Assembly: GCF_936933875.1 (NCBI RefSeq)
Contig: NZ_CAKZIK010000020.1
Location: forward strand, 1-39,331
DNA from: an uncultured Chryseobacterium sp.
Lineage (GTDB): Bacteria > Bacteroidota > Bacteroidia > Flavobacteriales > Weeksellaceae
Length of the DNA stretch: 39,331 bases
Reading direction: 5' to 3'
Within the stretch, counting starts at the first letter, position 1. Every line of letters begins with the position of its first letter. The notes under the pieces were generated by a model. That model did no database searches. It was not told where the DNA came from and was given only the letters and a program-made list of their open reading frames with translations. A program made the translations under genes and the position numbers. Below, piece after piece: positions 24,343 through 31,151 of the stretch.

Positions 24343-24939
24343 ATGTTCACAGGAATTATTGAAGCGGTAGGAATTGTAGAAAAAATTGAAAAGAGCGGCA
24401 GCAATATAGATTTTACATTGAATTGTCCTTTTACTCAGGAACTTAAGATAGACCAAAGTCTTGCGCACAACGGATGTTGTTTAACCGTTGTAAAAATTGA
24501 AGGAACACAATACACCGTTACCGCAATTAACGAAACTTTAGAGAAAACAAATCTCGGGAAATGGGAAGTTGGAACCGTTGTAAACCTTGAACGCTGCATG
24601 AAAATGGACGGAAGACTGGACGGACATATTGTACAGGGACATGTTGACAAAACGGGAAATGTTGTAGGAATTGAAAATAAAGACGGAAGTTATTTTATTA
24701 CTTTTGAATATAATGAAGACGGAAATTTCATAACAGTTCCACAAGGTTCTGTTACTGTAAATGGAATCAGTTTAACGGTTGCAGAAAGCGGAGAGCGAAA
24801 ATTTTCGGTGGCGATAATTCCTTATACTTGGGAGTTCACAAATATGAATAAATTAAAGATTGGTGATAAAGTGAACCTGGAATTCGATATTATTGGGAAG
24901 TATATTACTAAATTAATGACAAAACAGAATGCCTTTTAG
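24343..24939 (+). CDS. ribE: Riboflavin synthase, alpha chain
   Basis: Riboflavin synthase dismutates two 6,7-dimethyl-8-ribityllumazines to riboflavin. The 198-residue protein has the invariant N-terminus MFTGIIEAVG and two lumazine-binding repeats (about 1-97 and 98-190): SLAHNGCCLTV with the catalytic-region Cys pair in repeat 1, and QGHVDKTGNV then VNGISLTVA in repeat 2. No FMN riboswitch is seen in the short leader. Its stop overlaps the start of the histidine kinase gene by 11 bases, so the downstream gene is probably translationally coupled. Confidence 0.96.
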   Translation: MFTGIIEAVGIVEKIEKSGSNIDFTLNCPFTQELKIDQSLAHNGCCLTVVKIEGTQYTVTAINETLEKTNLGKWEVGTVVNLERCMKMDGRLDGHIVQGHVDKTGNVVGIENKDGSYFITFEYNEDGNFITVPQGSVTVNGISLTVAESGERKFSVAIIPYTWEFTNMNKLKIGDKVNLEFDIIGKYITKLMTKQNAF

Positions 24940-26383
24940 CAGATACAGAGGATATAGTTTACGAAACAAAATTTTCTGGGGATTCCTTTTGGTTTCCCTT
25001 TTGAGTGTTTTGGGTTCGTCGCTGTTGTCCTATTATATTTTGAGAGATAATGCGATTGTGCAGAGTAGAACCGATCAGCAAAAAAAATCGGAAGCTTTAA
25101 TGGCTTCTTTGGATTACGCTGTGAGTCATACCCAAGTACAAACTGAGGATTTACCAACAGTTTTGGAGAACAAAATCTACGAAATTTCGGATATCAACAA
25201 GCACGACGTCATTATTTACGATTTGAAGGGAAATTACCTAATTTCCAACAAAGACCCAGATATGATTACGGAAAAGAAAATCCCAATTCCTACAGTCAAT
25301 AAAATTTTGGGGAGTGATAAAAGGGTAGATATTCAAACCTACGATGATAAATTAGCATCCAATGTTACTTCATCTTATATGGTGTTGAAAAACAATATGT
25401 TAGAACCTGTTGCGATTGTTTATTTTCCATACTATCACAGCGATTCTGCGTATCTTGATGTTCTGAATAATTATTTGAAATATATTTTAATTATCAATTT
25501 AATTATCATTCTCTTCAGCGTTTGGCTAAGCTGGATTATTTCTAAAAACTTAACAAACGCTTTGACGAATTTCTCTGAAAAAATCAACAGATTAACCCTT
25601 TTTGAAAAAGATATGCGTCCAATCCGTTATTATAAAAATGACGAATTGAGTTCGCTCGTGAAGTCTTATAATAAAATGATTCTTCAGATTCAGGATCAAA
25701 AAGAAAGGCTGAGTTTTACCGAAAAAGAACAGGCTTGGCGCGAAATGGCAAAACAAGTTGCACACGAAGTGAAAAATCCATTAACGCCGATGAAGTTGAC
25801 CATCCAAAATTTTGAAAGAAAATTCGACCCAACTGACCCGGAAATTACTGATAAGGTAAAGAAAATGAGCGCAACTATGGTCGACCAAATCGATTTGATT
25901 GCTACCGTTGCTTCGGCGTTTTCACAATTTGCACAACTTCCGGAAAAACATAACGAAACGTTCAACCTTAAAAAGGAAATCGACAGTATTTTAGGAGTTT
26001 TTGGTGGCGACCAAATTTTTGTACATGCAAACAGCGAGAATATCATGGTGAATATGGATAAAATTTATCTAAATAGAATTATCACCAATCTCGTAACCAA
26101 CGCCAAACAGGCTGCGAGCGATTTCCGGACGCCAATTATAAATATTGATGTCGAACAGCATCAGAAACGCATCATGATTTCGGTAGAAGACAATGGTGTC
26201 GGAATTCCGGAGGACATGTATGAAAGGATTTTCGAGCCGAATTTTACGTCAAAAAGTAGCGGAATGGGTCTTGGTTTAACCATGGTTCGAAAGATGATAG
26301 AAGAATATAAAGGCGAAATTTCTGTGAAGTCCGAAGTTGGAAAAGGCACGAAGTTCATCATTACTTTACCGACCAATTTATAG
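24929..26383 (+). CDS. Membrane sensor histidine kinase
   Basis: The 484-residue protein has an N-terminal membrane helix (about 15-38), an extracytoplasmic sensor region (about 40-180), a second helix (about 183-204), a HAMP-like linker, a coiled dimerisation helix with H-box QVAHEVKNPLTPMKL (phospho-His near 278), and a HATPase domain with N-box TNLVTNAKQA, G1 VEDNGVGIP and G2 SSGMGLGL. The H-box resembles the NtrY group. No response regulator gene lies nearby, so its partner is unknown. It overlaps ribE by 11 bases and its TAG stop shares a base with the GTG start of the next gene, suggesting co-translation of three unrelated functions. Confidence 0.92.
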   Translation: MPFSRYRGYSLRNKIFWGFLLVSLLSVLGSSLLSYYILRDNAIVQSRTDQQKKSEALMASLDYAVSHTQVQTEDLPTVLENKIYEISDINKHDVIIYDLKGNYLISNKDPDMITEKKIPIPTVNKILGSDKRVDIQTYDDKLASNVTSSYMVLKNNMLEPVAIVYFPYYHSDSAYLDVLNNYLKYILIINLIIILFSVWLSWIISKNLTNALTNFSEKINRLTLFEKDMRPIRYYKNDELSSLVKSYNKMILQIQDQKERLSFTEKEQAWREMAKQVAHEVKNPLTPMKLTIQNFERKFDPTDPEITDKVKKMSATMVDQIDLIATVASAFSQFAQLPEKHNETFNLKKEIDSILGVFGGDQIFVHANSENIMVNMDKIYLNRIITNLVTNAKQAASDFRTPIINIDVEQHQKRIMISVEDNGVGIPEDMYERIFEPNFTSKSSGMGLGLTMVRKMIEEYKGEISVKSEVGKGTKFIITLPTNL

Positions 26384-27081
26384 TGAAGTCTTTCCGTTTT
26401 CAGCAGTTTGAAGTCTCGCAATCATCCAGGGTTTTCCGCGTGGGAACTGACGGTGTTTTGCTCGGCGCGATGTGTTCCGTTGAAAATGCTGAAACAGTTT
26501 TAGAAGTAGGTTCCGGGAGCGGAATAATTTCTTTAATGATTGCTCAGCGAAATCCCAACGCAAAAATTTCAGCAATCGATTTGAATAAAGAAGCAGCTTT
26601 GCTTTCAAAGGGAAATTTTCAGAACTCAAAGTTTTCGGAAAGAATGAATGCTTTTCAAGGTAATTTTAAAAATTATCATTCGGAAGAAAAGTTCGATTTC
26701 ATCGTCTGTAATCCGCCTTATTTTGAAGAGAACACTTCGGTAAAAGACGTTTTAGCTCGTCAAAAAGTGGAACTTCAGTTTGAAGAACTCATTTCAAAAT
26801 CATCACAACTACTTACTGAAAATGGTGTTTTTTCAGTGATTATTCCTTCAGAATCTGCTGATGAATTTATTCAGATTTCAAAAAATAGCAATCTTCATCT
26901 AATCAAAAAAGTCAATATTTTTGGGATTGAAGGCGGTGTTTTGAAAAGAAATGTTCTTGAGTTTTCGCTTTCACCGAAAGATTTAGTTCAGGAAAACTTT
27001 GTTATTGAAAAAAGCCCGAGAAAATATTCTGATGAGTATCTCGAACTCACGAAAGATTTTCATGTTTTTCATTCCAAATAA
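26383..27081 (+). CDS. trmN6: tRNA1(Val) (adenine-37 N6)-methyltransferase
   Basis: This 232-residue SAM enzyme matches the YfiC/TrmN6 family, which makes m6A37 in tRNA1(Val). Seen: FRFQQFEVSQSSRVFRVGTDG at the N-terminus (conserved F-x-V...GTDG), the SAM loop VLEVGSGSGIISLMIA, AIDLNKEAA, and the N6-adenine methylase catalytic motif NPPYFEE. It starts at GTG 26383, the last base of the preceding TAG. This start keeps the conserved N-terminus, and no ATG is available near it. It ends 47 bases before the convergent FtsE-like gene. Confidence 0.9.
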   Translation: MKSFRFQQFEVSQSSRVFRVGTDGVLLGAMCSVENAETVLEVGSGSGIISLMIAQRNPNAKISAIDLNKEAALLSKGNFQNSKFSERMNAFQGNFKNYHSEEKFDFIVCNPPYFEENTSVKDVLARQKVELQFEELISKSSQLLTENGVFSVIIPSESADEFIQISKNSNLHLIKKVNIFGIEGGVLKRNVLEFSLSPKDLVQENFVIEKSPRKYSDEYLELTKDFHVFHSK

Positions 27082-27128
27082 AAAAGTATTCACATAAGCG
27101 AAGACTTTAATATTTATTGATGAATTTC

Positions 27129-27839
27129 TTATTCGAATAATTCAGCCGTATCCAAAACCGAAACTTTACCGTCTTCACAACGGATTGCTTCTCCCGGGAA
27201 ATTATGAATCATATGGTAATCGTGTGTTGCCATAACAACTGCACAATGATTTTCCTGTGCAACCTGCTTTAACAAAGTCATAATATCATTGGAAGTTTCA
27301 GGGTCAAGATTTCCTGTAGGTTCATCCGCCAAAATCAGTTCAGGATGGTTCAACAAAGCTCTTGCAATCGCAATGCGCTGCTGTTCTCCACCGGAAAGTT
27401 CGTGTGGCATTTTGTGTTTCTTTGATTTCATTCCAACGCTGCCCAAAACCTCGTTAATACGGTCGTCCATTTTAGTTTTTTCTTTCCAACCAGTTGCTTC
27501 AAGGACGAATCTGAGATTTTTCTCAACCGTTCTGTCCGGTAAAAGCTGAAAATCCTGGAAAACAATACCCAATTTTCTTCTCAAGTTAGGGATGTCGGAA
27601 GTTCTGAGTTTTGCAAGGTCGAAACCTGCAACATTTCCCTGTCCTCCCGCCAACGGAATATGTCCGTAAAGTGTTTTCAGAAGAGAACTTTTTCCGGAAC
27701 CTGTTTTACCAATCAAATAGCAGAATCTTCCTTTTTGGATGTGAAGGTCAACATTATTCAGTACAGTGAAATTTTTCTGCGCAATTGTCGCGTTGCTCAG
27801 GTTAATGATGTTTTCACCGCTTTCGTTTCTGTGTGGCAT
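27129..27839 (-). CDS. ftsE: FtsE-like ABC transporter ATP-binding protein
   Basis: The 236-residue ATPase has Walker A GKTGSGKS (44-51), the Q-loop VFQDFQLLPDRTVEKNL, ABC signature LSGGEQQRIAIARALLN, Walker B LILADEPTGNLDP and H-loop ATHDYHMI. The Q-loop region (FQDFQLLPDRTV) fits FtsE, which with FtsX activates septal peptidoglycan hydrolysis at the inner membrane. ftsX is not adjacent, as is often so in Bacteroidota, so the assignment rests on sequence. A LolD-type or other MacB-like ATPase is the main alternative. A -7 box lies at 27879-27886. Confidence 0.82.
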   Translation of the reverse strand: MPHRNESGENIINLSNATIAQKNFTVLNNVDLHIQKGRFCYLIGKTGSGKSSLLKTLYGHIPLAGGQGNVAGFDLAKLRTSDIPNLRRKLGIVFQDFQLLPDRTVEKNLRFVLEATGWKEKTKMDDRINEVLGSVGMKSKKHKMPHELSGGEQQRIAIARALLNHPELILADEPTGNLDPETSNDIMTLLKQVAQENHCAVVMATHDYHMIHNFPGEAIRCEDGKVSVLDTAELFE

Positions 27840-27878
27840 CTTTTTTAATTAAGAATGAAGAATTTTTCTTATAGTTTT

Positions 27879-27886
27879 CAAAAGTA
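27879..27886 (-). promoter_or_regulatory. -7 promoter element of the FtsE-like gene
   Basis: TACTTTTG on the minus strand, 39 bases before ATG 27839. Confidence 0.5.
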
Positions 27887-27931
27887 ATGAATCAGAACTT
27901 TTTTTCCTATAAAATTGGCAAATTTTAACAA

Positions 27932-27962
27932 CAAAAAATGCCTGAAAATATAATTTTCAAGC
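27932..27962 (-). terminator. Terminator of rpmH
   Basis: On the minus strand GCTTGAAAA (27962-27954) pairs with TTTTCAGGC (27948-27940), including one wobble, followed by ATTTTTTG. It lies 27 bases past the rpmH stop. Confidence 0.7.
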
Positions 27963-27988
27963 ATAATCTGTATATGATAATTCAGAGA

Positions 27989-28147
27989 TTATCTCTTAGC
28001 GCGTGATGCACTTACAGTTAAACTCTTTCTGCCTTTTGCTCTTCTAGCAGCCAAAACTCTTCTCCCGTTTGGAGTTGACATTCTTTCTCTGAAACCGTGC
28101 TTGTTTCTTCTCTTTCTTTCTGATGGTTGGAATGTTCTTTTGCTCAT
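27989..28147 (-). CDS. rpmH: 50S ribosomal protein L34 (bL34)
   Basis: A short reading frame encodes 52 residues beginning MSKRTFQPSERKRRNKHGF, then ERMSTPNGRRVLAARRAKGR and ending SLTVSASRAKR. This is L34, the small basic protein bound to 23S rRNA in the large subunit. A longer frame overlapping it on the same strand (28044-28316) is a shadow. It has its own promoter (28194-28201) and terminator. The usual partner rnpA is not adjacent, which is common in this phylum. Confidence 0.97.
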   Translation of the reverse strand: MSKRTFQPSERKRRNKHGFRERMSTPNGRRVLAARRAKGRKSLTVSASRAKR

Positions 28148-28193
28148 TGCTAATATCTTTTAGTGTAAAACTATTTTCTCTTTTTTCAGGTTG

Positions 28194-28201
28194 CAAAGAT
28201 A
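28194..28201 (-). promoter_or_regulatory. -7 promoter element of rpmH
   Basis: TATCTTTG on the minus strand, 46 bases before the rpmH ATG. Confidence 0.6.
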
Positions 28202-28427
28202 TGAAACTTTTTATACTCTGCAAATTAATTTTTATTTTTTTTGAAGAATGTCGGTTGTTAGATGATGGATGATGGATGCGCTCAATGTGGTTAATAACAG
28301 CGTATTGCGGTTTCACATCTTCTCAAAATATTTTTTTATTTTTTTTATCTGAATCAAATTGTTGCTACAAGCTTTCTCAAAACTTCGGACTTCGCGCTTT
28401 GGACTTCTCTCTTCCAACCCAAATTCC
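28202..28427. other. Intergenic stretch with low-complexity repeats
   Basis: The rpmH-nrnA gap of about 310 bases holds the two promoters, a GATG-rich run (about 28262-28279), a T-rich tract and two GGACTTC words near 28387 and 28401. I see no coding frame with family character and no stable RNA. Confidence 0.45.
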
Positions 28428-28435
28428 TATATTTG
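28428..28435 (+). promoter_or_regulatory. -7 promoter element of nrnA
   Basis: TATATTTG on the plus strand, 22 bases before ATG 28458. Confidence 0.55.
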
Positions 28436-28457
28436 ATCCCCGAAATCAATACAGAAA

Positions 28458-29465
28458 ATGTTTACACCCTCAGAACTTTTAGATATCAACAAGCTTTTAA
28501 CTCCGGAGAAAAAAATCGTGATTATTACACATTACAATCCGGATGGTGACGCTATTGGAAGTTCTTTAGGATTAAAACATTTTTTGAATGCTAAAGGTTT
28601 GGAAGCTGACGTTATTGTTCCAAATGATTTTCCGAAATTTCTGAAATGGATGCCTGATGCAAAAAAAGTTATCATTGCAGAATACAAAAGAAAACAGGCA
28701 GGAGAAGCCATTTATCATGCGGATTTAATTTTTATTCTGGATTTTAATGCATCGCACAGAGCCGGAAATCTGGTTGGTCCGTGGATTGAAAAAGCAAAAG
28801 CTAAAAAAATACTGATTGACCATCATCAACAACCCGAAGGTTTTGATTTTGTGTATTCCGATACTTCAATTCCTGCCACCTCACAAATGGTTTATCATTT
28901 TATTGAGGCATTGGATGAGGAAAAATTGGTGAATCAAAATATTGCAGAATGTCTTTACACGGGAATTATGACGGACACCGGTGGTTTCCGTTTCCGGTCC
29001 ACTTCCGCAACAACGCACCGAATTATTGCGAATCTCATTGAAAAAGGAGCGGATCCTGCAATGATTACATCCAACACTTGGGATACGAATACGGTTTCGC
29101 GCCTTCACCTTTTGGCTCTAATCTTATCGAGAATTGAAGTCGTGAAAGACGGAAAAGTGGCTATTCTTTGGCTAAAACGCGATGAATTGAAGGAATTCGG
29201 ATTCCAGAAAGGAGATACAGAAGGTTTCGTTAACTACGGTTTGAGCATTTTGGGAACTCAGGTTTCGGCATTTTTCATGGAAGATTTGTACGAAGATTTC
29301 GTGAAGATTTCTTTCCGTTCTAAAGAAGATGTCGACGTCAATCAGTTTTCTAGAAAATACTTTAATGGCGGCGGTCACATTAACGCAGCCGGCGGAAAAT
29401 ATTTCAAATCCATCGAGGAAACCATTGAGGATTTTAAAGAAAAAATTGAGAGTGAAAATTTTTAA
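28458..29465 (+). CDS. nrnA: DHH-family phosphoesterase (NrnA-like nanoRNase / pAp phosphatase)
   Basis: The 335-residue protein has the DHH-DHHA1 layout. The N-terminal DHH domain shows THYNPDGDAIGSSLGL, LDFNASHRAG, LIDHHQQPEG and MTDTGGFRFRST, giving the Asp/His ligands of two metal ions. The C-terminal DHHA1 domain ends with GGGHINAAGG, the substrate-binding Gly-rich loop. NrnA-type enzymes degrade 2-5 nt RNA from the 5' end and/or hydrolyse pAp; c-di-AMP phosphodiesterase activity is a family alternative. It overlaps the start of the next membrane gene by 14 bases. Confidence 0.93.
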   Translation: MFTPSELLDINKLLTPEKKIVIITHYNPDGDAIGSSLGLKHFLNAKGLEADVIVPNDFPKFLKWMPDAKKVIIAEYKRKQAGEAIYHADLIFILDFNASHRAGNLVGPWIEKAKAKKILIDHHQQPEGFDFVYSDTSIPATSQMVYHFIEALDEEKLVNQNIAECLYTGIMTDTGGFRFRSTSATTHRIIANLIEKGADPAMITSNTWDTNTVSRLHLLALILSRIEVVKDGKVAILWLKRDELKEFGFQKGDTEGFVNYGLSILGTQVSAFFMEDLYEDFVKISFRSKEDVDVNQFSRKYFNGGGHINAAGGKYFKSIEETIEDFKEKIESENF

Positions 29466-29748
29466 AAATTTATTTTCTGAAACTAAAGAATATATTCAGG
29501 ATTTCTTCAAAGCCAGTCGTGAACAGTGGTTAGCAAGAATTTCAGCTTGGATTGCATTCTTTTCACTTATTCTTTTTTTGATTTTTGTTTGGAAAAATAT
29601 TCAGCCGGATTTTGTGAAAGATTTACCAAAATTTGCAAATCGTTTCGTGAGATATTTTGTTTTTTTGGTCGTGTTTTTAATTGTTTTTTTTACAAGTTTT
29701 CAGATTTTGAAATTTTTATTTTTAGATAAAAAATCATCTCAACATTAA
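29452..29748 (+). CDS. Small two-helix membrane protein, unknown
   Basis: I start this gene at GTG 29452, giving 98 residues beginning KIFKNLFSETKEYIQDFFKA after Met; a longer reading would run deep inside nrnA and adds no protein-like sequence. The product has an amphipathic charged N-terminus (about 1-30), a membrane helix (about 36-54) and a second, very aromatic helix (about 70-90) with a Lys-rich tail. No family is recognised. It overlaps nrnA by 14 bases, so translation is likely coupled. Its 3' end overlaps the convergent DUF1304 gene by 15 bases. Confidence 0.65.
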   Translation: MKIFKNLFSETKEYIQDFFKASREQWLARISAWIAFFSLILFLIFVWKNIQPDFVKDLPKFANRFVRYFVFLVVFLIVFFTSFQILKFLFLDKKSSQH

Positions 29749-30099
29749 AGCCACCAAAGCAACAATTGCCGGTAAAGCCTGAACGAAAAATATTTTTTTC
29801 GATGCAGTTAATGCCCCATAAATTCCGGCAACAATCACGCAGCCAAGAAAAAACAACGCGACATTTTTTGCCCACATTTCATCGGAAATAATGAGCGACC
29901 AAATTAATCCTGCTGCTAAAAATCCATTATATAATCCTTGATTTTTTGCCAAACCTTTTGTTGGGGCAAATAAATTTTCGGGCAAAGAAGCTTTAAAGGT
30001 TTTCTTCCCCAAAGTTTCCCCAGCGAACATTTCCATGTACAGGATGTAAAGATGTTCTATAGCAACTAGCGCAATAAATATTTTTGATAAAAGTTCCAT
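29734..30099 (-). CDS. DUF1304 membrane protein
   Basis: The 121-residue protein matches the DUF1304 family of small four-helix membrane proteins of unknown function. Typical segments are VAIEHLYILYMEMF, the loop with LAKNQGLYNGFLAAGLIW, and the two C-terminal hydrophobic helices with VIVAGIYGALTASKK. It lies 22 bases downstream of the alpha/beta hydrolase gene on the same strand, so they probably share a transcript. No catalytic motif is seen. Confidence 0.88.
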   Translation of the reverse strand: MELLSKIFIALVAIEHLYILYMEMFAGETLGKKTFKASLPENLFAPTKGLAKNQGLYNGFLAAGLIWSLIISDEMWAKNVALFFLGCVIVAGIYGALTASKKIFFVQALPAIVALVALMLR

Positions 30100-30121
30100 A
30101 ATTTATTGGGGTTAAAAGTTT

Positions 30122-30904
30122 TTATAATACTAAATTTTTCGGAAGATTGTGAAGCAATTCTGTGTTAATAATCGCAGCACAAACCTGTGGTTTTTCCCAG
30201 TGTCCATTGTGTCCGCAATCGAGTAAGTAAGATTTGATATTGGTTTTATCGGGAAGATTTTTCAGCATCAAATCTGTCTTTACCGCATTGTCGTATTTTC
30301 CGGCGATTACCAAAATTTTTCCTTCAAAACTTTCCATTACATTTGTTTTGTCGGTTCTTTCAATCATGCCTTTTACAGCGGCAAGAACGCCGTCGGTTTT
30401 CGTAGAAAGGGCAATCTCTTTGGCCAAATTAATCTTGCCTTCCAGAATATCTTTTTCGGTTTCGCTGAAAAGATTGGGAATTCCAGCGGCAACATAATTT
30501 GGGAAAGCTTCTTTGATGATTCGGAAACTTTTTCTGCGCTGTTCTTTCTTCTCGTCATCATCTGGAAAATAAGTGGAAAAGAAAAGCGTCATGCTCTTCA
30601 GAACCTCAGGAAATTTTTCAGCAAAAGCCAGTGAAGCATATCCTCCCATCGAATGTCCCAGCAAATGGAAATTTTTAAGCTGAAGTTTGTCAGTTACTTT
30701 TTTCACTTCTTCCGCCATGAGCTCCATGGTGTGAATTTCTCCGTAAATTTTGGAAAGTCCGTGTCCGGGTAAATCAATTTTTACGAGCGTGAAATCTTTT
30801 GAAAGGTTAGGTTCCATGTCTTCCCAAATCAAAAGATTCTCCATAAATCCGTGCAAAAGCACCAAAGTTTCTTTTCCGTTTCCTGATATTTCGTAGTTCA
30901 GCAT
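30122..30904 (-). CDS. Alpha/beta hydrolase
   Basis: The 260-residue protein has the alpha/beta hydrolase fold: oxyanion segment VLLHGFMENLLIW, IDLPGHGLS, nucleophile elbow GHSMGGYASL with the catalytic Ser, an acid in AGKYDNAV, and the catalytic His in DCGHNGHWEKP. Such enzymes are esterases or related hydrolases; the substrate cannot be read from sequence. MenH-like or general carboxylesterases are possibilities. The start is ATG 30904, 15 bases after a -7 box; the longer frame begins upstream of the promoter and is rejected. It is followed by DUF1304. Confidence 0.88.
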   Translation of the reverse strand: MLNYEISGNGKETLVLLHGFMENLLIWEDMEPNLSKDFTLVKIDLPGHGLSKIYGEIHTMELMAEEVKKVTDKLQLKNFHLLGHSMGGYASLAFAEKFPEVLKSMTLFFSTYFPDDDEKKEQRRKSFRIIKEAFPNYVAAGIPNLFSETEKDILEGKINLAKEIALSTKTDGVLAAVKGMIERTDKTNVMESFEGKILVIAGKYDNAVKTDLMLKNLPDKTNIKSYLLDCGHNGHWEKPQVCAAIINTELLHNLPKNLVL

Positions 30905-30919
30905 ACATTCAGATTTTAA

Positions 30920-30927
30920 CAAATTTA
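30920..30927 (-). promoter_or_regulatory. -7 promoter element of the alpha/beta hydrolase
   Basis: TAAATTTG on the minus strand, 15 bases before ATG 30904. Confidence 0.55.
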
Positions 30928-30930
30928 GCA

Positions 30931-30958
30931 ATAAAAAAAGCATTCCGGAGAATGCTTT
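30931..30958 (-). terminator. Terminator upstream of the hydrolase
   Basis: A 9-bp stem (30937-30945 with 30950-30958, loop CGGA) is followed on the minus strand by T7. It ends a transcript that comes from the right, which would include the 31-residue ORF. Confidence 0.82.
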
Positions 30959-30975
30959 CGTTCTGTTGATGAAAT

Positions 30976-31071
30976 TTACTTCACTTTTTCATCATAAATT
31001 TTTTCTTCCTGAGGTTTAATATCAGAAATTCCGTACACCTCACTGTTTGTAATCGCCATATTGTCGAGCAT
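30976..31071 (-). CDS. Possible 31-residue ORF between two terminators
   Basis: ATG 31071 opens a frame beginning MLDNMAITNSEVYGISDIKP and ending with an acidic/Lys-rich tail; GTG 31077 is an alternative start. The frame stays open upstream, through the dsbD terminator hairpin, as a protein-like sequence (FFIYKNFVD precedes the Met) but without a start codon, so it may be the remnant of a longer gene. A good terminator follows at 30931-30958. I see no TAnnTTTG promoter of its own. Family unknown; it could be non-coding. Confidence 0.3.
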   Translation of the reverse strand: MLDNMAITNSEVYGISDIKPQEEKIYDEKVK

Positions 31072-31090
31072 GTCCACAAAATTCTTGTAA

Positions 31091-31127
31091 ATAAAAAACC
31101 CTTTCAGAGTTCCAAACGCTGAAAGGG
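31091..31127 (-). terminator. Terminator of dsbD
   Basis: A perfect 9-bp stem (CCCTTTCAG 31099-31107, CTGAAAGGG 31119-31127) is followed on the minus strand by T6. It lies 24 bases past the dsbD stop. Confidence 0.85.
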
Positions 31128-31151
31128 ATCTTGAAAGTTTTCTATCAAAAA

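Noticed and set aside
28044..28316. 90-residue frame on the minus strand
   Set aside because: It overlaps rpmH in another frame; the L34 sequence at 27989-28147 is unmistakable, and the longer frame runs across its promoter.
28380..28410. Repeated GGACTTC words before nrnA as an operator
   Set aside because: The copies are imperfect and without symmetry; similar words are common in this AT-rich DNA.
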